From NCBI RefSeq assembly GCF_025630775.1, contig NZ_JAOSZE010000006.1, positions 62,001 to 126,000 of the forward strand: 64,000 nucleotides of DNA, written 5' to 3'. Below, piece after piece: positions 1 through 6,682 of the stretch. Every line of letters begins with the position of its first letter. The stretch's first letter is position 1. A program made the position numbers and the translations under genes. The notes below the pieces were generated by a model. That model saw nothing but the letters and a program-made list of their open reading frames with translations, was not told the origin of the DNA and made no database searches. Source of the DNA: Actinoplanes sp. KI2 (GTDB taxonomy: Bacteria > Actinomycetota > Actinomycetes > Mycobacteriales > Micromonosporaceae).

Positions 1-48
1 CGCCGCGGCGAGACGAAGCGCAACCGCCGCTCCTACCCATCCGACTGA
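1..48 (+). CDS. C-terminal end of an unidentified protein (partial)
   Basis: Frame 1 is open from the first base and ends at a TGA at 46-48, giving a basic tail that ends in SYPSD. Most of the gene would lie outside the window. It would converge on the minus-strand gene that ends at 131. With only 15 codons visible, no family can be named, and chance openness in GC-rich DNA is possible. Confidence 0.3.
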   Translation, partial: RRGETKRNRRSYPSD

Positions 49-150
49 CCCGTTCGTCAGCGGCGGTTGAAGGACACCGCGTCGCTTTCGTCAGCGGCGG
101 TTGAGGGACGCCACGCCGCGTCCGCTTTCGTCAGCGGCGGTTGAAGGGCG
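21..150. repeat. Gene-end repeats with inverted copy (hairpin)
   Basis: AGCGGCGGTTG occurs in direct orientation at 59-69, 93-103 and 133-143, each preceded by TTCGTC and followed by a similar GA-rich stretch; spacings are 34 and 40 bases. The third copy encodes the last codons and stop of the minus-strand gene ending at 131, so the other two look like duplicated gene ends. An inverted copy at 21-31 pairs over 11 bases with 59-69 and could act as a terminator between converging genes. Confidence 0.7.
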
Positions 151-1072
151 CCACGGCCTCGCGATTGCGGGCCGCGCCCTCCGGCCCCAGCAGCTCGTCG
201 CAGACGCGGATGAGCCGGGCCCGCAACGCCGCGGCCCGCCGCGCGAACTCGCGCTGCCGGGCCACGTACTCGGCCTTTCCCTCCGGCGTCTCGATCTTCA
301 CGGGATCGAAGCCGTACGAGCTCAAGTCGTACGGGCTCGCCTGCATGTCGAGCAGCCGGATGTCCGTCGCCAGCGCGAAGCAGTCCAGCGCCAGCGCCCC
401 CGGCACGGCCGGGCCCAGCTTCTGTGCCCATTTGTGCACGTCCATCGCCGCGTGCAGACACCCCGGCTGATCGAGATCGACCTGCGTCGCCCGGGTCGGC
501 TGCAGGCGGTTCAGCCCGACGGCCTCGGGCGTGAAGAAGCGGAACGCGTCGTAATGCGTACACCGGATGGGGTGGTCTTCGACGACGCGGTTGGTCTCGG
601 CCTGGCCCAACCGCAGCGGCAGTGGATGCCGGTGCTCGGGGGAGCGGTACACCATCGCCCATTCGTGCAGCCCGAAACAGCCGGAGAAGACCGGGCGGGA
701 CGACGTCGCCGTCAGCAGCCCGTGGATGTAGCGGACGCTTTCGCCGCGGGCGTGCAGGAAGGCATCGACGTCGAGGGTGACCACGCCGTCCGGGAACGTG
801 CTGTAGAACTTCCACGCCGCGTGTTCGGCCACGCCGGACGGGGCCGGCGACAGGCCCGTCCCGATGCCCGGATGCCAGCGGCGCAGCTGGGCCGGGCGGG
901 TGCCGTAGTAGTCGTAGAGGAAGTCCTCGATGGCGTGTTTCTCGCCGGTGGCGCGGCGCTCGCGATGGCCCGCGGTCATCGCGTCGGCGCGCTCGGCGTG
1001 GGCGCGGGCGAGGGGAATCCAGGCGACGGAGGGCAGCGTCGTGGTGAGCGGCCTCCCCTGCTTGATCCCCAT
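131..1072 (-). CDS. Conserved actinobacterial protein often labelled 3-methyladenine DNA glycosylase
   Basis: The product is about 313 residues. Its conserved blocks (GEKHAIEDFLYDYY, RPAQLRRWHPG, CFGLHEWAMVYR, HPIRCTHYDAFRFFTP, LQPTRATQVDLDQPGCLHA) match a family in actinomycete genomes usually named 3-methyladenine DNA glycosylase. I see no helix-hairpin-helix or other recognisable glycosylase active site, so that name should be treated with caution. The ATG at 1072 is preferred. A GTG at 1111 is also possible; it would lie 2 bases after the stop of the alpha/beta hydrolase gene and suggests translational coupling, but adds an atypical hydrophobic N-terminus. It is the second gene of a minus-strand pair with the hydrolase. 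Confidence 0.7.
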   Translation of the reverse strand: MGIKQGRPLTTTLPSVAWIPLARAHAERADAMTAGHRERRATGEKHAIEDFLYDYYGTRPAQLRRWHPGIGTGLSPAPSGVAEHAAWKFYSTFPDGVVTLDVDAFLHARGESVRYIHGLLTATSSRPVFSGCFGLHEWAMVYRSPEHRHPLPLRLGQAETNRVVEDHPIRCTHYDAFRFFTPEAVGLNRLQPTRATQVDLDQPGCLHAAMDVHKWAQKLGPAVPGALALDCFALATDIRLLDMQASPYDLSSYGFDPVKIETPEGKAEYVARQREFARRAAALRARLIRVCDELLGPEGAARNREAVAPFNRR

Positions 1073-1113
1073 CCCGTCAGCGTATCCAGCCGAGGCGATC
1101 AACACGATCACCG

Positions 1114-1881
1114 TTACGCGCGAATGAGCTCCGCCACGGCCGTCGGGGCACCAAGATCCGGGGCATTATGGTCGAACTCGGGCGTGACGGTCAGTCGAGT
1201 GTCCGGGATCGTGTCCGCCAGCAAGATCAAAACCTCTTGGATGTACGCCGGGGAGCGTCCCCCGCCGAGCAGCAGCGTCGGTGCCTTGATCGCGGCATAC
1301 CGGCTGCCGTCGGAGTCCAGCTCGCGGACGACCCGCGCCTCGCGGACGACCGTCGGCAGCACCTCGCGGATCGACCGGCCCTCGGCGTTGAAGTGCTGCA
1401 TCGCCCAGACCGCGGCGGTGGCGACCGGGCCGCCGGGCATGAAGTCGCACGAGTGCAGGTAGTGGACCATCGCGCGCGCGTCGTGGCCGGCGGCGAGCAG
1501 CTCCTCGTACCGGGGGAGCCACTCCCACGGCAGTGAGCCGTGCACGCTGACCGCGGGCTCGAACACGATCAGCCGGTCGAGCTCGGTGCGCAGCGCGGCG
1601 TGCAGCGCGATCAGCCCGCCGTAACTGTGCCCGAAGAGCTGCCGGGACTCGGTCTCCTCGAGCACCTCGAGCACGTCGGAGATCTCCACCTCGAGCCCGT
1701 AGTCGCTGCCCTGCGCCGGGCTCTTGCCGCGCCCGCGTCGCTCGATCACGTGCACCGTGTGCCTGTCGGCCAGCGTCGCGGCCAACGCCTGGTAGTGACG
1801 GGCACGGCGGGTCGTGCCGGGCAGCACGACCAGGCCGGGTCCTTGACCGGTGGTCACAACATCGACAGAAGCCATGCTCAC
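1114..1881 (-). CDS. Alpha/beta hydrolase
   Basis: A 255-residue single-domain alpha/beta hydrolase. The nucleophile elbow is GHSYGG (Ser near residue 86), the acid is probably in the C-terminal third, and the catalytic His is likely the one in FDHNAPD near the C-terminus. An oxyanion-type turn (VVLPGTTRRA) lies near the N-terminus. No signal peptide is present, so it should be cytosolic. The GTG at 1881 and the ATG at 1875 (MASVDVV) are both possible starts. It diverges from the ABC transporter operon, with an 18-bp palindrome between them, suggesting shared control. The substrate cannot be told from sequence. Confidence 0.85.
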   Translation of the reverse strand: MSMASVDVVTTGQGPGLVVLPGTTRRARHYQALAATLADRHTVHVIERRGRGKSPAQGSDYGLEVEISDVLEVLEETESRQLFGHSYGGLIALHAALRTELDRLIVFEPAVSVHGSLPWEWLPRYEELLAAGHDARAMVHYLHSCDFMPGGPVATAAVWAMQHFNAEGRSIREVLPTVVREARVVRELDSDGSRYAAIKAPTLLLGGGRSPAYIQEVLILLADTIPDTRLTVTPEFDHNAPDLGAPTAVAELIRA

Positions 1882-1884
1882 GAA

Positions 1885-1902
1885 TGTAGTACATCTACTA
1901 CA
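1885..1902. promoter_or_regulatory. Perfect palindrome in divergent promoter region
   Basis: TGTAGTA-N4-TACTACA is a perfect 7-bp inverted repeat in an AT-rich pocket between the hydrolase and the ABC transporter genes. A GATACT sequence at 1908-1913 could be the -10 of the transporter promoter, which would put the palindrome in the -35/spacer region. It looks like a dimeric repressor operator. The small XRE protein at 3706 is one candidate binder, but this is inference. Confidence 0.6.
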
Positions 1903-1937
1903 ACTTTGATACTGTGCTGGACATGGGAGGAATGACT

Positions 1938-2858
1938 TTGACGGGGGCGCTCGGCGTCGGCACCGAGGTGTCGGCCGACGAGCGGGTCATCGACGTCCGT
2001 GACCTGCGCATGCGGTATGGGACCAAGGACGTGCTCGCCGGCATCGGCTTCACCGCCCGGCGCGGCGAGGTGCTCGCGCTGCTCGGGCCGAACGGCGCGG
2101 GCAAGACGACCACCATCGAGATCCTCGAGGGTTTCCGCATGCGCTCGGCCGGCGAGGTCAGCGTGCTCGGCGTCGACCCGGCCGGCGCCGGTGAGCGCTG
2201 GCGCGCTCGCATCGGCGTGGTGCTCCAGTCCTGGCGCGACCACGGCAAGTGGCGGGTGCACGAGCTGCTCAAACACTTGGGCACGTACTACGCGCCGTAC
2301 TCCACCGAGACGATCCGCCGGCCGTGGCCGGTTGACGACCTGCTCGACGTCGTGGGCCTCACCGAGCAGGCCGGCCAGCGCGTCATGCGGCTCTCCGGCG
2401 GCCAGCGCCGCCGGCTGGACGTGGCGATCGGCATCGTCGGCCGGCCCGAGCTGCTGTTCCTCGACGAGCCCACGGTCGGGTTCGACCCGGCGGCCCGCCG
2501 CGAGTTCCACGACCTGGTGCATCGGCTGACCGATGTGGACGACACCACGATCCTGCTGACCACGCACGACCTCGACGAGGCGGAGAAGCTGGCCGACCGC
2601 ATCGTGATCCTGGCCCAGGGCCGGATCATCGCGGACGGCTCGGCCGACGCGCTGTCCCGGCGGGTGGCCGGCGAGACCGAGATCCGGTGGACCCGCAACG
2701 GGCAGCGGTTCGTGCACTCCGCAGTGGACGCGACCTCCTTCGTCCGGCAGCTCTTCCTGCAGTACGGCGAGGCCATCGGCGACCTCGAGGTGCGCCGCGA
2801 CAGCCTGGAGGACACCTACATGAAGCTGGTCGTGGAGTCCGAGGGAGGCGCCCGATGA
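1938..2858 (+). CDS. ABC-2 type transporter, ATP-binding protein
   Basis: About 306 residues. Walker A GPNGAGKTT at 50-58, Q-loop near 97, signature LSGGQ at 152-156, Walker B LLFLDEP at 172-178 and the switch His in TTHDLDEAEKL are all present, followed by a C-terminal domain typical of drug or lipid exporter ATPases. Start choice: GGAGG at 1926-1930 is 7 bases before a TTG at 1938, which gives the best ribosome-binding spacing; GTG 1914 and ATGs at 1923 and 1932 are alternatives with poor spacing. The stop overlaps the permease start (ATGA), so the two are translationally coupled and should form one exporter. Confidence 0.9.
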   Translation: MTGALGVGTEVSADERVIDVRDLRMRYGTKDVLAGIGFTARRGEVLALLGPNGAGKTTTIEILEGFRMRSAGEVSVLGVDPAGAGERWRARIGVVLQSWRDHGKWRVHELLKHLGTYYAPYSTETIRRPWPVDDLLDVVGLTEQAGQRVMRLSGGQRRRLDVAIGIVGRPELLFLDEPTVGFDPAARREFHDLVHRLTDVDDTTILLTTHDLDEAEKLADRIVILAQGRIIADGSADALSRRVAGETEIRWTRNGQRFVHSAVDATSFVRQLFLQYGEAIGDLEVRRDSLEDTYMKLVVESEGGAR

Positions 2859-3697
2859 TCAGATCCCTGCGCACCGGGCTGGCTCGCGGCGGCATCGAGC
2901 TGAGGCAGACGCTGACCACGCCGACCGACCTGTGGGCGTACTTCTTCCCGGCGGTGCTGTTCCTGGGCACGATCTATTTCATGCGGAACGCGCACGTGCC
3001 GGGCACCTCCTTCTCGCTCGGCGCCAGCACGTTGCCGGGCGTGCTCGGCATGGGCCTGGCCCTCGGTGGCCTGCTCACCGTGTCGCAGCAGCTCGTGGTC
3101 GAGCGGGAGGACGGCACGCTGCTGCGGGCCAAGGCCACGCCGAACGGGATGACCAGCTACGTGATCGGCAAGGCGGTGGTGGTCGGCGGCATGACCATCC
3201 TGAGCATGCTGCTGCAGCTGGTCCCCGGCGTGTTCCTGGTCGACGGCCTGCACGTGGGCGCGGCCGGCTGGCTGACGCTGGCCTGGCTGATCCCGCTGGC
3301 GTTCCTGGCCACCATGCCGATCGGCGCGGTGATCGGCTCGGCCTTCGAGAGCGCGCGGAACATGGCCCTGGCGGTGCTGCCGATCTTCGGGCTGGTCGCG
3401 ATCTCCGGCATCTTCTACCCGATCACCTCGATGCCGGGCTGGCTGCAGGGCGTCGCGCAGGGCTTCCCGATGTACTGGCTAGGGTTGGGCATGCGCTCGG
3501 TGTTCCTGCCCGATTCGCTGGCGTCCGTCGAGCTGACGCACTCCTGGCGGCACCTGGAGACGTTCGGCGTGCTCGCGGTCTGGGTCGTGCTCGGCATGGC
3601 GCTGGCGCCGGTGATCCTGCGGCGGATGGCGCGCCGCGAGTCCGGTTCGGCGGTGGCGGCGCGGCGCGAGCGGGCCATGGCCACCATGGGGCGCTGA
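2855..3697 (+). CDS. ABC-2 type transporter permease
   Basis: A 280-residue membrane protein with about six hydrophobic segments (for example around residues 28-45, 60-80, 105-130, 140-165, 170-195 and 245-265), the size and layout of ABC-2 export permeases. The ATG at 2855 overlaps the stop of the ATPase gene. With the partner ATPase it should form a homodimeric or 2+2 exporter for a drug, lipid or peptide; the substrate is unknown. The C-terminus is Arg-rich and cytosolic. A small XRE regulator follows 8 bases later. Confidence 0.88.
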   Translation: MIRSLRTGLARGGIELRQTLTTPTDLWAYFFPAVLFLGTIYFMRNAHVPGTSFSLGASTLPGVLGMGLALGGLLTVSQQLVVEREDGTLLRAKATPNGMTSYVIGKAVVVGGMTILSMLLQLVPGVFLVDGLHVGAAGWLTLAWLIPLAFLATMPIGAVIGSAFESARNMALAVLPIFGLVAISGIFYPITSMPGWLQGVAQGFPMYWLGLGMRSVFLPDSLASVELTHSWRHLETFGVLAVWVVLGMALAPVILRRMARRESGSAVAARRERAMATMGR

Positions 3698-3705
3698 CGA
3701 CGGCG

Positions 3706-3960
3706 ATGAGCAACGAGATCACGTACAACCGGATCGCGATGCTGCGTGCCGAGCGCGGCATCTCGCGGCGGCAGCTCGCCGACGCTCTCGGGGTGCACTA
3801 CCAGACGGTGGGCTACCTGGAGCGTGGCGAGTTCAGCCCGAGCCTCCACCTGGCGCTGCGGATCTGTGCGTACTTCGAGGTGCCGGTCGAGGTGGTGTTC
3901 TCCCTCGACCCGTTCCCGCGGCTCGGCGCGGAGTCCAACGGCGCGTCGCGACCGGCGTAG
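3706..3960 (+). CDS. Small XRE-family transcriptional regulator
   Basis: An 84-residue protein that is almost entirely a Cro/C1-type helix-turn-helix (residues about 8-62; RRQLADALGVHYQTVGYLER carries the recognition helix). This short type, with a YLERG-FSPSL-LAL pattern, commonly accompanies small membrane-protein or transporter genes. It follows the permease by 8 bases and is probably co-transcribed, so local autoregulation is likely. The divergent palindrome at 1885-1902 is a possible target (inference). Confidence 0.85.
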   Translation: MSNEITYNRIAMLRAERGISRRQLADALGVHYQTVGYLERGEFSPSLHLALRICAYFEVPVEVVFSLDPFPRLGAESNGASRPA

Positions 3961-3995
3961 ATTTCGGGAGAGGTTCTAGAAGATGGGATTCTTCC

Positions 3996-4790
3996 GTGCG
4001 TTTCGCCCGTTTTGTCCATGCTGGCGGTGTCTCCTTCGGCGTCGTCGAGGGTGACGGCTCGTCCGGCCTGACCGTCGCCGAGATCGGCTCGCTGCCGTTC
4101 GAGAAGGTGCAGTTCACCGGCCAGCGGTGGGCGCTCGCCGACGTACGCCTGCTCGCGCCGATCTTCTCCAGCAAGGTGATCGGCGTCGGGCGCAACTACG
4201 CCGACCACGCCGCCGAGTTCGGCAACGAGGTGCCCAAGGAGCCGCTGATCTTCATCAAGCCCTCCACCTCGGTGATCGGGCCGAACGACGCGATCCGGCT
4301 GCCCCCCGCGTCGCAGCGGGTCGAGGAGGAGGCGGAGCTCGCCGTCGTGATCGGCGCCACCGGCGCCCGCCGCGTCGACCGGGCCGGCGCCGAGAAGGCG
4401 ATCTTCGGCTACACGATCGGCAACGACGTCACCGCCCGCGACCTGCAGCGCAAAGACCCGCAGTGGACCCGCGCGAAGGGCTTCGACTCGTTCTGCCCGA
4501 TCGGCCCGTGGATCGTCACCGACCTCGACGTGAGCGACCTCGAGATCCGTTGCGAGGTCGGCCGCAACCCCGAGGCCATGGAGGTACGCCAGATCGGCCG
4601 CACCAAGGACATGGTCTTCGACATCCCGACCCTGGTCTCCTACGTGTCGCACGTCATGACCCTGCTGCCCGGCGACATCATCCTGACCGGCACGCCGGCC
4701 GGCGTCAGCGAGCTCACCGTCGGCGACACCTGCTCGATCACCATCCAGGGCATCGGTGCGCTGACCAACCCGGTGGTTTCCCTGGAGTGA
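3996..4790 (+). CDS. Fumarylacetoacetate hydrolase (FAH) family protein
   Basis: 264 residues. The C-terminal FAH domain starts near residue 60 (KVIGVGRNYADHA). The metal-binding acid triad is visible as Glu112 and Glu114 in EEAELAVVIG and Asp144 in GNDVTARD. The C-terminal LLPGDIILTGTPAGV motif is typical. Members act as acylpyruvase, oxaloacetate decarboxylase, or hydroxymuconate isomerase/hydrolase in the cytosol; which one cannot be decided here. In Streptomyces an FAH-family gene of this kind lies just upstream of gltX; here its stop overlaps an NmrA-like gene instead. GTG start. Confidence 0.9.
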   Translation: MRFARFVHAGGVSFGVVEGDGSSGLTVAEIGSLPFEKVQFTGQRWALADVRLLAPIFSSKVIGVGRNYADHAAEFGNEVPKEPLIFIKPSTSVIGPNDAIRLPPASQRVEEEAELAVVIGATGARRVDRAGAEKAIFGYTIGNDVTARDLQRKDPQWTRAKGFDSFCPIGPWIVTDLDVSDLEIRCEVGRNPEAMEVRQIGRTKDMVFDIPTLVSYVSHVMTLLPGDIILTGTPAGVSELTVGDTCSITIQGIGALTNPVVSLE

Positions 4791-5596
4791 GGATCCTGGT
4801 GACCGGCGCCACCGGCAACATCGGCCGGATGGTGGTCGACGAGCTGCTGGCGCTGGGCGCCGACACCGTACGGGCGCTGACCGTCGACCCGGCGCGGGCC
4901 GCGCTGCCCGCCCGCGTCGAGGTCGCCCGCGGCTTCCTCGGGCGGCCGGCGACGCTGCCCGCCGCGTACGCGAACGTCGATGTGCTCTATCTCGCACCAC
5001 ACCTGCCGACCGCCGCCGAGGCATGCCGGCTGGCCGCCGACGCCGGCATCAGCCGGATCGTCGACCTGGCCGGCCCGAAGGGCGCCCACTGGCAGGGCAT
5101 CGAAGACGCGGTCGAGGCGTGCGGCGTGCCGTTCACCCACCTAGAGCCCGGCGAATTCATGTCCAACGCCACCCTGTGGGCGCGCCAGATCAAAACCGGC
5201 GACGTCGTACGCGACACCTGCGGCGACGCGGTCAACGCCCCGATCGCGCAGGAGGACGTCGCCGCGGTCGCCGCCCGGGTGCTGCTCTCCGATGTGCATG
5301 CCGGCCGCTCCTACGAACTGACCGGCCCCGAGGCCCTCAGCCGGCGGCAGAAGGTCGAGCTGATCGGGCAGGCGCTCGGACGTGAGCTTCATTACGTCGA
5401 ACTACCACGCGACGAGGCGATCGCCGAGCTCACCCAAGACATGGGCGCCCACGCCGCCTGGTACGTCGACGGCCAGCAATCCCTGCGCGAACACCCCCAG
5501 GCGGCAGTCCCCACGGTCCCCGCACTGACCGGCCGACCTGCGACAACGTTCCTCACCTGGGCCCGCAAGCACGCCAATCTGTTCCAAGATTCGTAA
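4787..5596 (+). CDS. NmrA-like NAD(P)-binding oxidoreductase
   Basis: 269 residues. TGATGNIG at residues 6-13 is the glycine-rich dinucleotide loop of the atypical short-chain dehydrogenase (NmrA/HSCARG) group. The later pattern (DVLYLAP, IVDLAGPKGA, THLEPGEFMSN, YELTGPEALS) matches NAD(P)H-binding proteins annotated as NmrA family or NAD(P)H:quinone reductase. The classical SDR Tyr-x3-Lys pair is not evident, as expected for the group. The GTG at 4787 overlaps the FAH stop (GTGA), so the two genes are coupled. Function may be redox sensing or quinone reduction. Confidence 0.85.
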   Translation: MRILVTGATGNIGRMVVDELLALGADTVRALTVDPARAALPARVEVARGFLGRPATLPAAYANVDVLYLAPHLPTAAEACRLAADAGISRIVDLAGPKGAHWQGIEDAVEACGVPFTHLEPGEFMSNATLWARQIKTGDVVRDTCGDAVNAPIAQEDVAAVAARVLLSDVHAGRSYELTGPEALSRRQKVELIGQALGRELHYVELPRDEAIAELTQDMGAHAAWYVDGQQSLREHPQAAVPTVPALTGRPATTFLTWARKHANLFQDS

Positions 5597-5602
5597 CCCG
5601 AT

Positions 5603-5631
5603 TTGGTGCGCCCCGGGTGGTCAGGTAAAGT
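5603..5631 (+). promoter_or_regulatory. Putative promoter for tRNA-Gln
   Basis: TTGGTG (5603-5608), a 17-base spacer and TAAAGT (5626-5631) form a housekeeping-sigma-like promoter about 40 bases upstream of tRNA-Gln. A further TAGAGT at 5784-5789, between the two tRNAs, may be a second -10 for tRNA-Glu. Confidence 0.5.
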
Positions 5632-5671
5632 TCTCACTCGGCACGGCGAGCGAAACGGCAAGCCGGGCCAA

Positions 5672-5743
5672 TGGGGTATGGGGTAATTGGCAGCCCGACT
5701 GATTCTGGTTCAGTTAGTCTAGGTTCGAGTCCTGGTACCCCAG
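5672..5743 (+). tRNA. tRNA-Gln (CTG)
   Basis: 72 bases fold as a cloverleaf: acceptor TGGGGTA pairs with TACCCCA, followed by discriminator G; the T-loop is GTTCGAGTC. The anticodon CTG is at 5705-5707. The CCA end is not encoded. The Gln-Glu tRNA pair upstream of ndgR-leuCD is the usual actinobacterial arrangement. Confidence 0.95.
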
Positions 5744-5828
5744 CGCTACCAATCCGCGAAGGATGGTGGAGCTGGACTTCTGATAGAGTTCGGCCCGCCG
5801 CTGAAGCAGAGCGGAGCAAGAAAGTCCT

Positions 5829-5901
5829 GGCCCCGTCGTCTAGCGGCCTAGGACGCCGCCCTCTCAAGGCGGTAGCGAGGGTTCGAATCCCTTCGGGGCT
5901 A
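5829..5901 (+). tRNA. tRNA-Glu (CTC)
   Basis: 73 bases: acceptor GGCCCCG pairs with CGGGGCT (one G-T wobble), anticodon stem CCGCC/GGCGG with loop CTCTCAA, anticodon CTC at 5863-5865, T-loop GTTCGAATC, discriminator A. The CCA end is not encoded. A strong hairpin follows 11 bases later. Confidence 0.95.
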
Positions 5902-5912
5902 CATTCTGGGTG

Positions 5913-5947
5913 ACCCCTGTCGGCAGACTGCGCCGACAGGGGTCTTT
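5913..5947 (+). terminator. Terminator after tRNA-Glu
   Basis: A perfect 12-bp stem (ACCCCTGTCGGC at 5913-5924 with GCCGACAGGGGT at 5932-5943), 7-base loop and a short TCTTT tail. It should end the tRNA transcript. Confidence 0.85.
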
Positions 5948-5959
5948 CCGCATACCTAC

Positions 5960-6229
5960 CTGGGGGCCGAGCCCCCAGACCCCCACGGTGCGCGACCTTA
6001 CGCTGGGCGGGGCTTTTGGGGCTTCGCCCCTTGCCCCCACTGGTCAGGGCGAGTGAACTCCCACCGTCACGGCGTGGCCGTCCACTGGTCGGGGTGAGTC
6101 GGCCCCGACTTGTCAGGCGGCGACAAGTCAGGTCACGTTGGGTCAAGTTGGGTTCGAGGTGGGGTTGGGGTGGCGCAGCCGCCCAGAAGGGCCCCAAAAG
6201 GGCCCCAGAAGGGCCCCAGATGGGCCCCT
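5960..6229. repeat. REP-like GC-rich repeat region without genes
   Basis: No coding sequence is supported here. It begins with a hairpin CTGGGGGC/GCCCCCAG (5960-5978) and a second GGGGCTTCGCCCC-type hairpin. Two imperfect direct repeats of an ACTGGTCRGGGYGAGT motif lie near 6040 and 6084. Just before the long palindrome are four GGGCCCC-centred units at about 11-base spacing (about 6187-6229). The content resembles intergenic mobile repeat debris downstream of a tRNA. Confidence 0.6.
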
Positions 6230-6357
6230 GGTGGTGATCTCCTCGCGACGGCAGCCCTAGCGCCATCTCAGGGTGGGTGGGAGCGCAACCGGGGTGTGGT
6301 TGCGCTCCCACCCACCCTGAGATTCCCTACGGCCGCCGCCGCGAGGAGATCACCACC
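6230..6357. repeat. 128-bp near-perfect palindrome
   Basis: Outer arms of 18 bp (6230-6247 with 6340-6357, GGTGGTGATCTCCTCGCG and its complement) and inner arms of 26 bp (6265-6290 with 6298-6323) are perfectly complementary, with a 7-base loop and unpaired bulges between arms. The whole block would form one long hairpin. It does not look like a factor-independent terminator because no T run follows. Its symmetry suggests a miniature inverted-repeat element or an attachment/recombination structure. Confidence 0.85.
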
Positions 6358-6423
6358 CACCGCAAGAAACCCGGGATGCATCTCCGAGCGCTCGGCCGGG
6401 GTGCGGGGCGGAGCCCTGCGGTC

Positions 6424-6624
6424 TTAAGCCCGACCGGGGCGGTGTTCGCGGATCCAAGCCTCGACGTCGTCCGCTCGCCACACCTTGCCGAGACTCAGCT
6501 CCGCGATGGGCTTGGGGAACGTCGGGCCGGCGGTCAGCTGGTGGGCTCGTTGACGGCTGATGCCGCCCAGGCGGATGCGGATCTCGTGGGTGCCCAGCAA
6601 GTGCGGGCGCGACTGTGGGGCCAT
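6424..6624 (-). CDS. AlpA/excisionase-like helix-turn-helix protein
   Basis: 66 residues from the ATG at 6624. The segment HLLGTHEIRIRLGGISRQRA, the following FPKPIAELSLGKVW and RADDVEAWIREHR are the layout of AlpA/MerR-like winged HTH (HTH_17) proteins that act as excisionases or phage/plasmid regulators. A TATAGT -10 sits 7 bases upstream of the ATG, which fits a leaderless transcript; an ATG at 6630 and a TTG at 6660 are alternatives. It lies between a 128-bp palindrome and an 8-bp-arm palindrome, downstream of tRNA-Glu. No integrase or replication gene is nearby, so it may be what remains of an integrated element. Confidence 0.65.
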   Translation of the reverse strand: MAPQSRPHLLGTHEIRIRLGGISRQRAHQLTAGPTFPKPIAELSLGKVWRADDVEAWIREHRPGRA

Positions 6625-6630
6625 ACTCAT

Positions 6631-6654
6631 GACTATAGGCGCGCCGCTATAGTC
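6631..6654. promoter_or_regulatory. Palindromic operator/promoter between divergent genes
   Basis: GACTATAG-N8-CTATAGTC is a perfect 8-bp inverted repeat. Each arm contains a TATAG(T) hexamer, so each may serve as a -10 element, one firing toward the AlpA-like gene and one toward the metallo-hydrolase. The AlpA-like protein is the obvious candidate to bind it (inference). Confidence 0.6.
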
Positions 6655-6682
6655 AGACAACTAGGTGCGACATAATCTGTCG

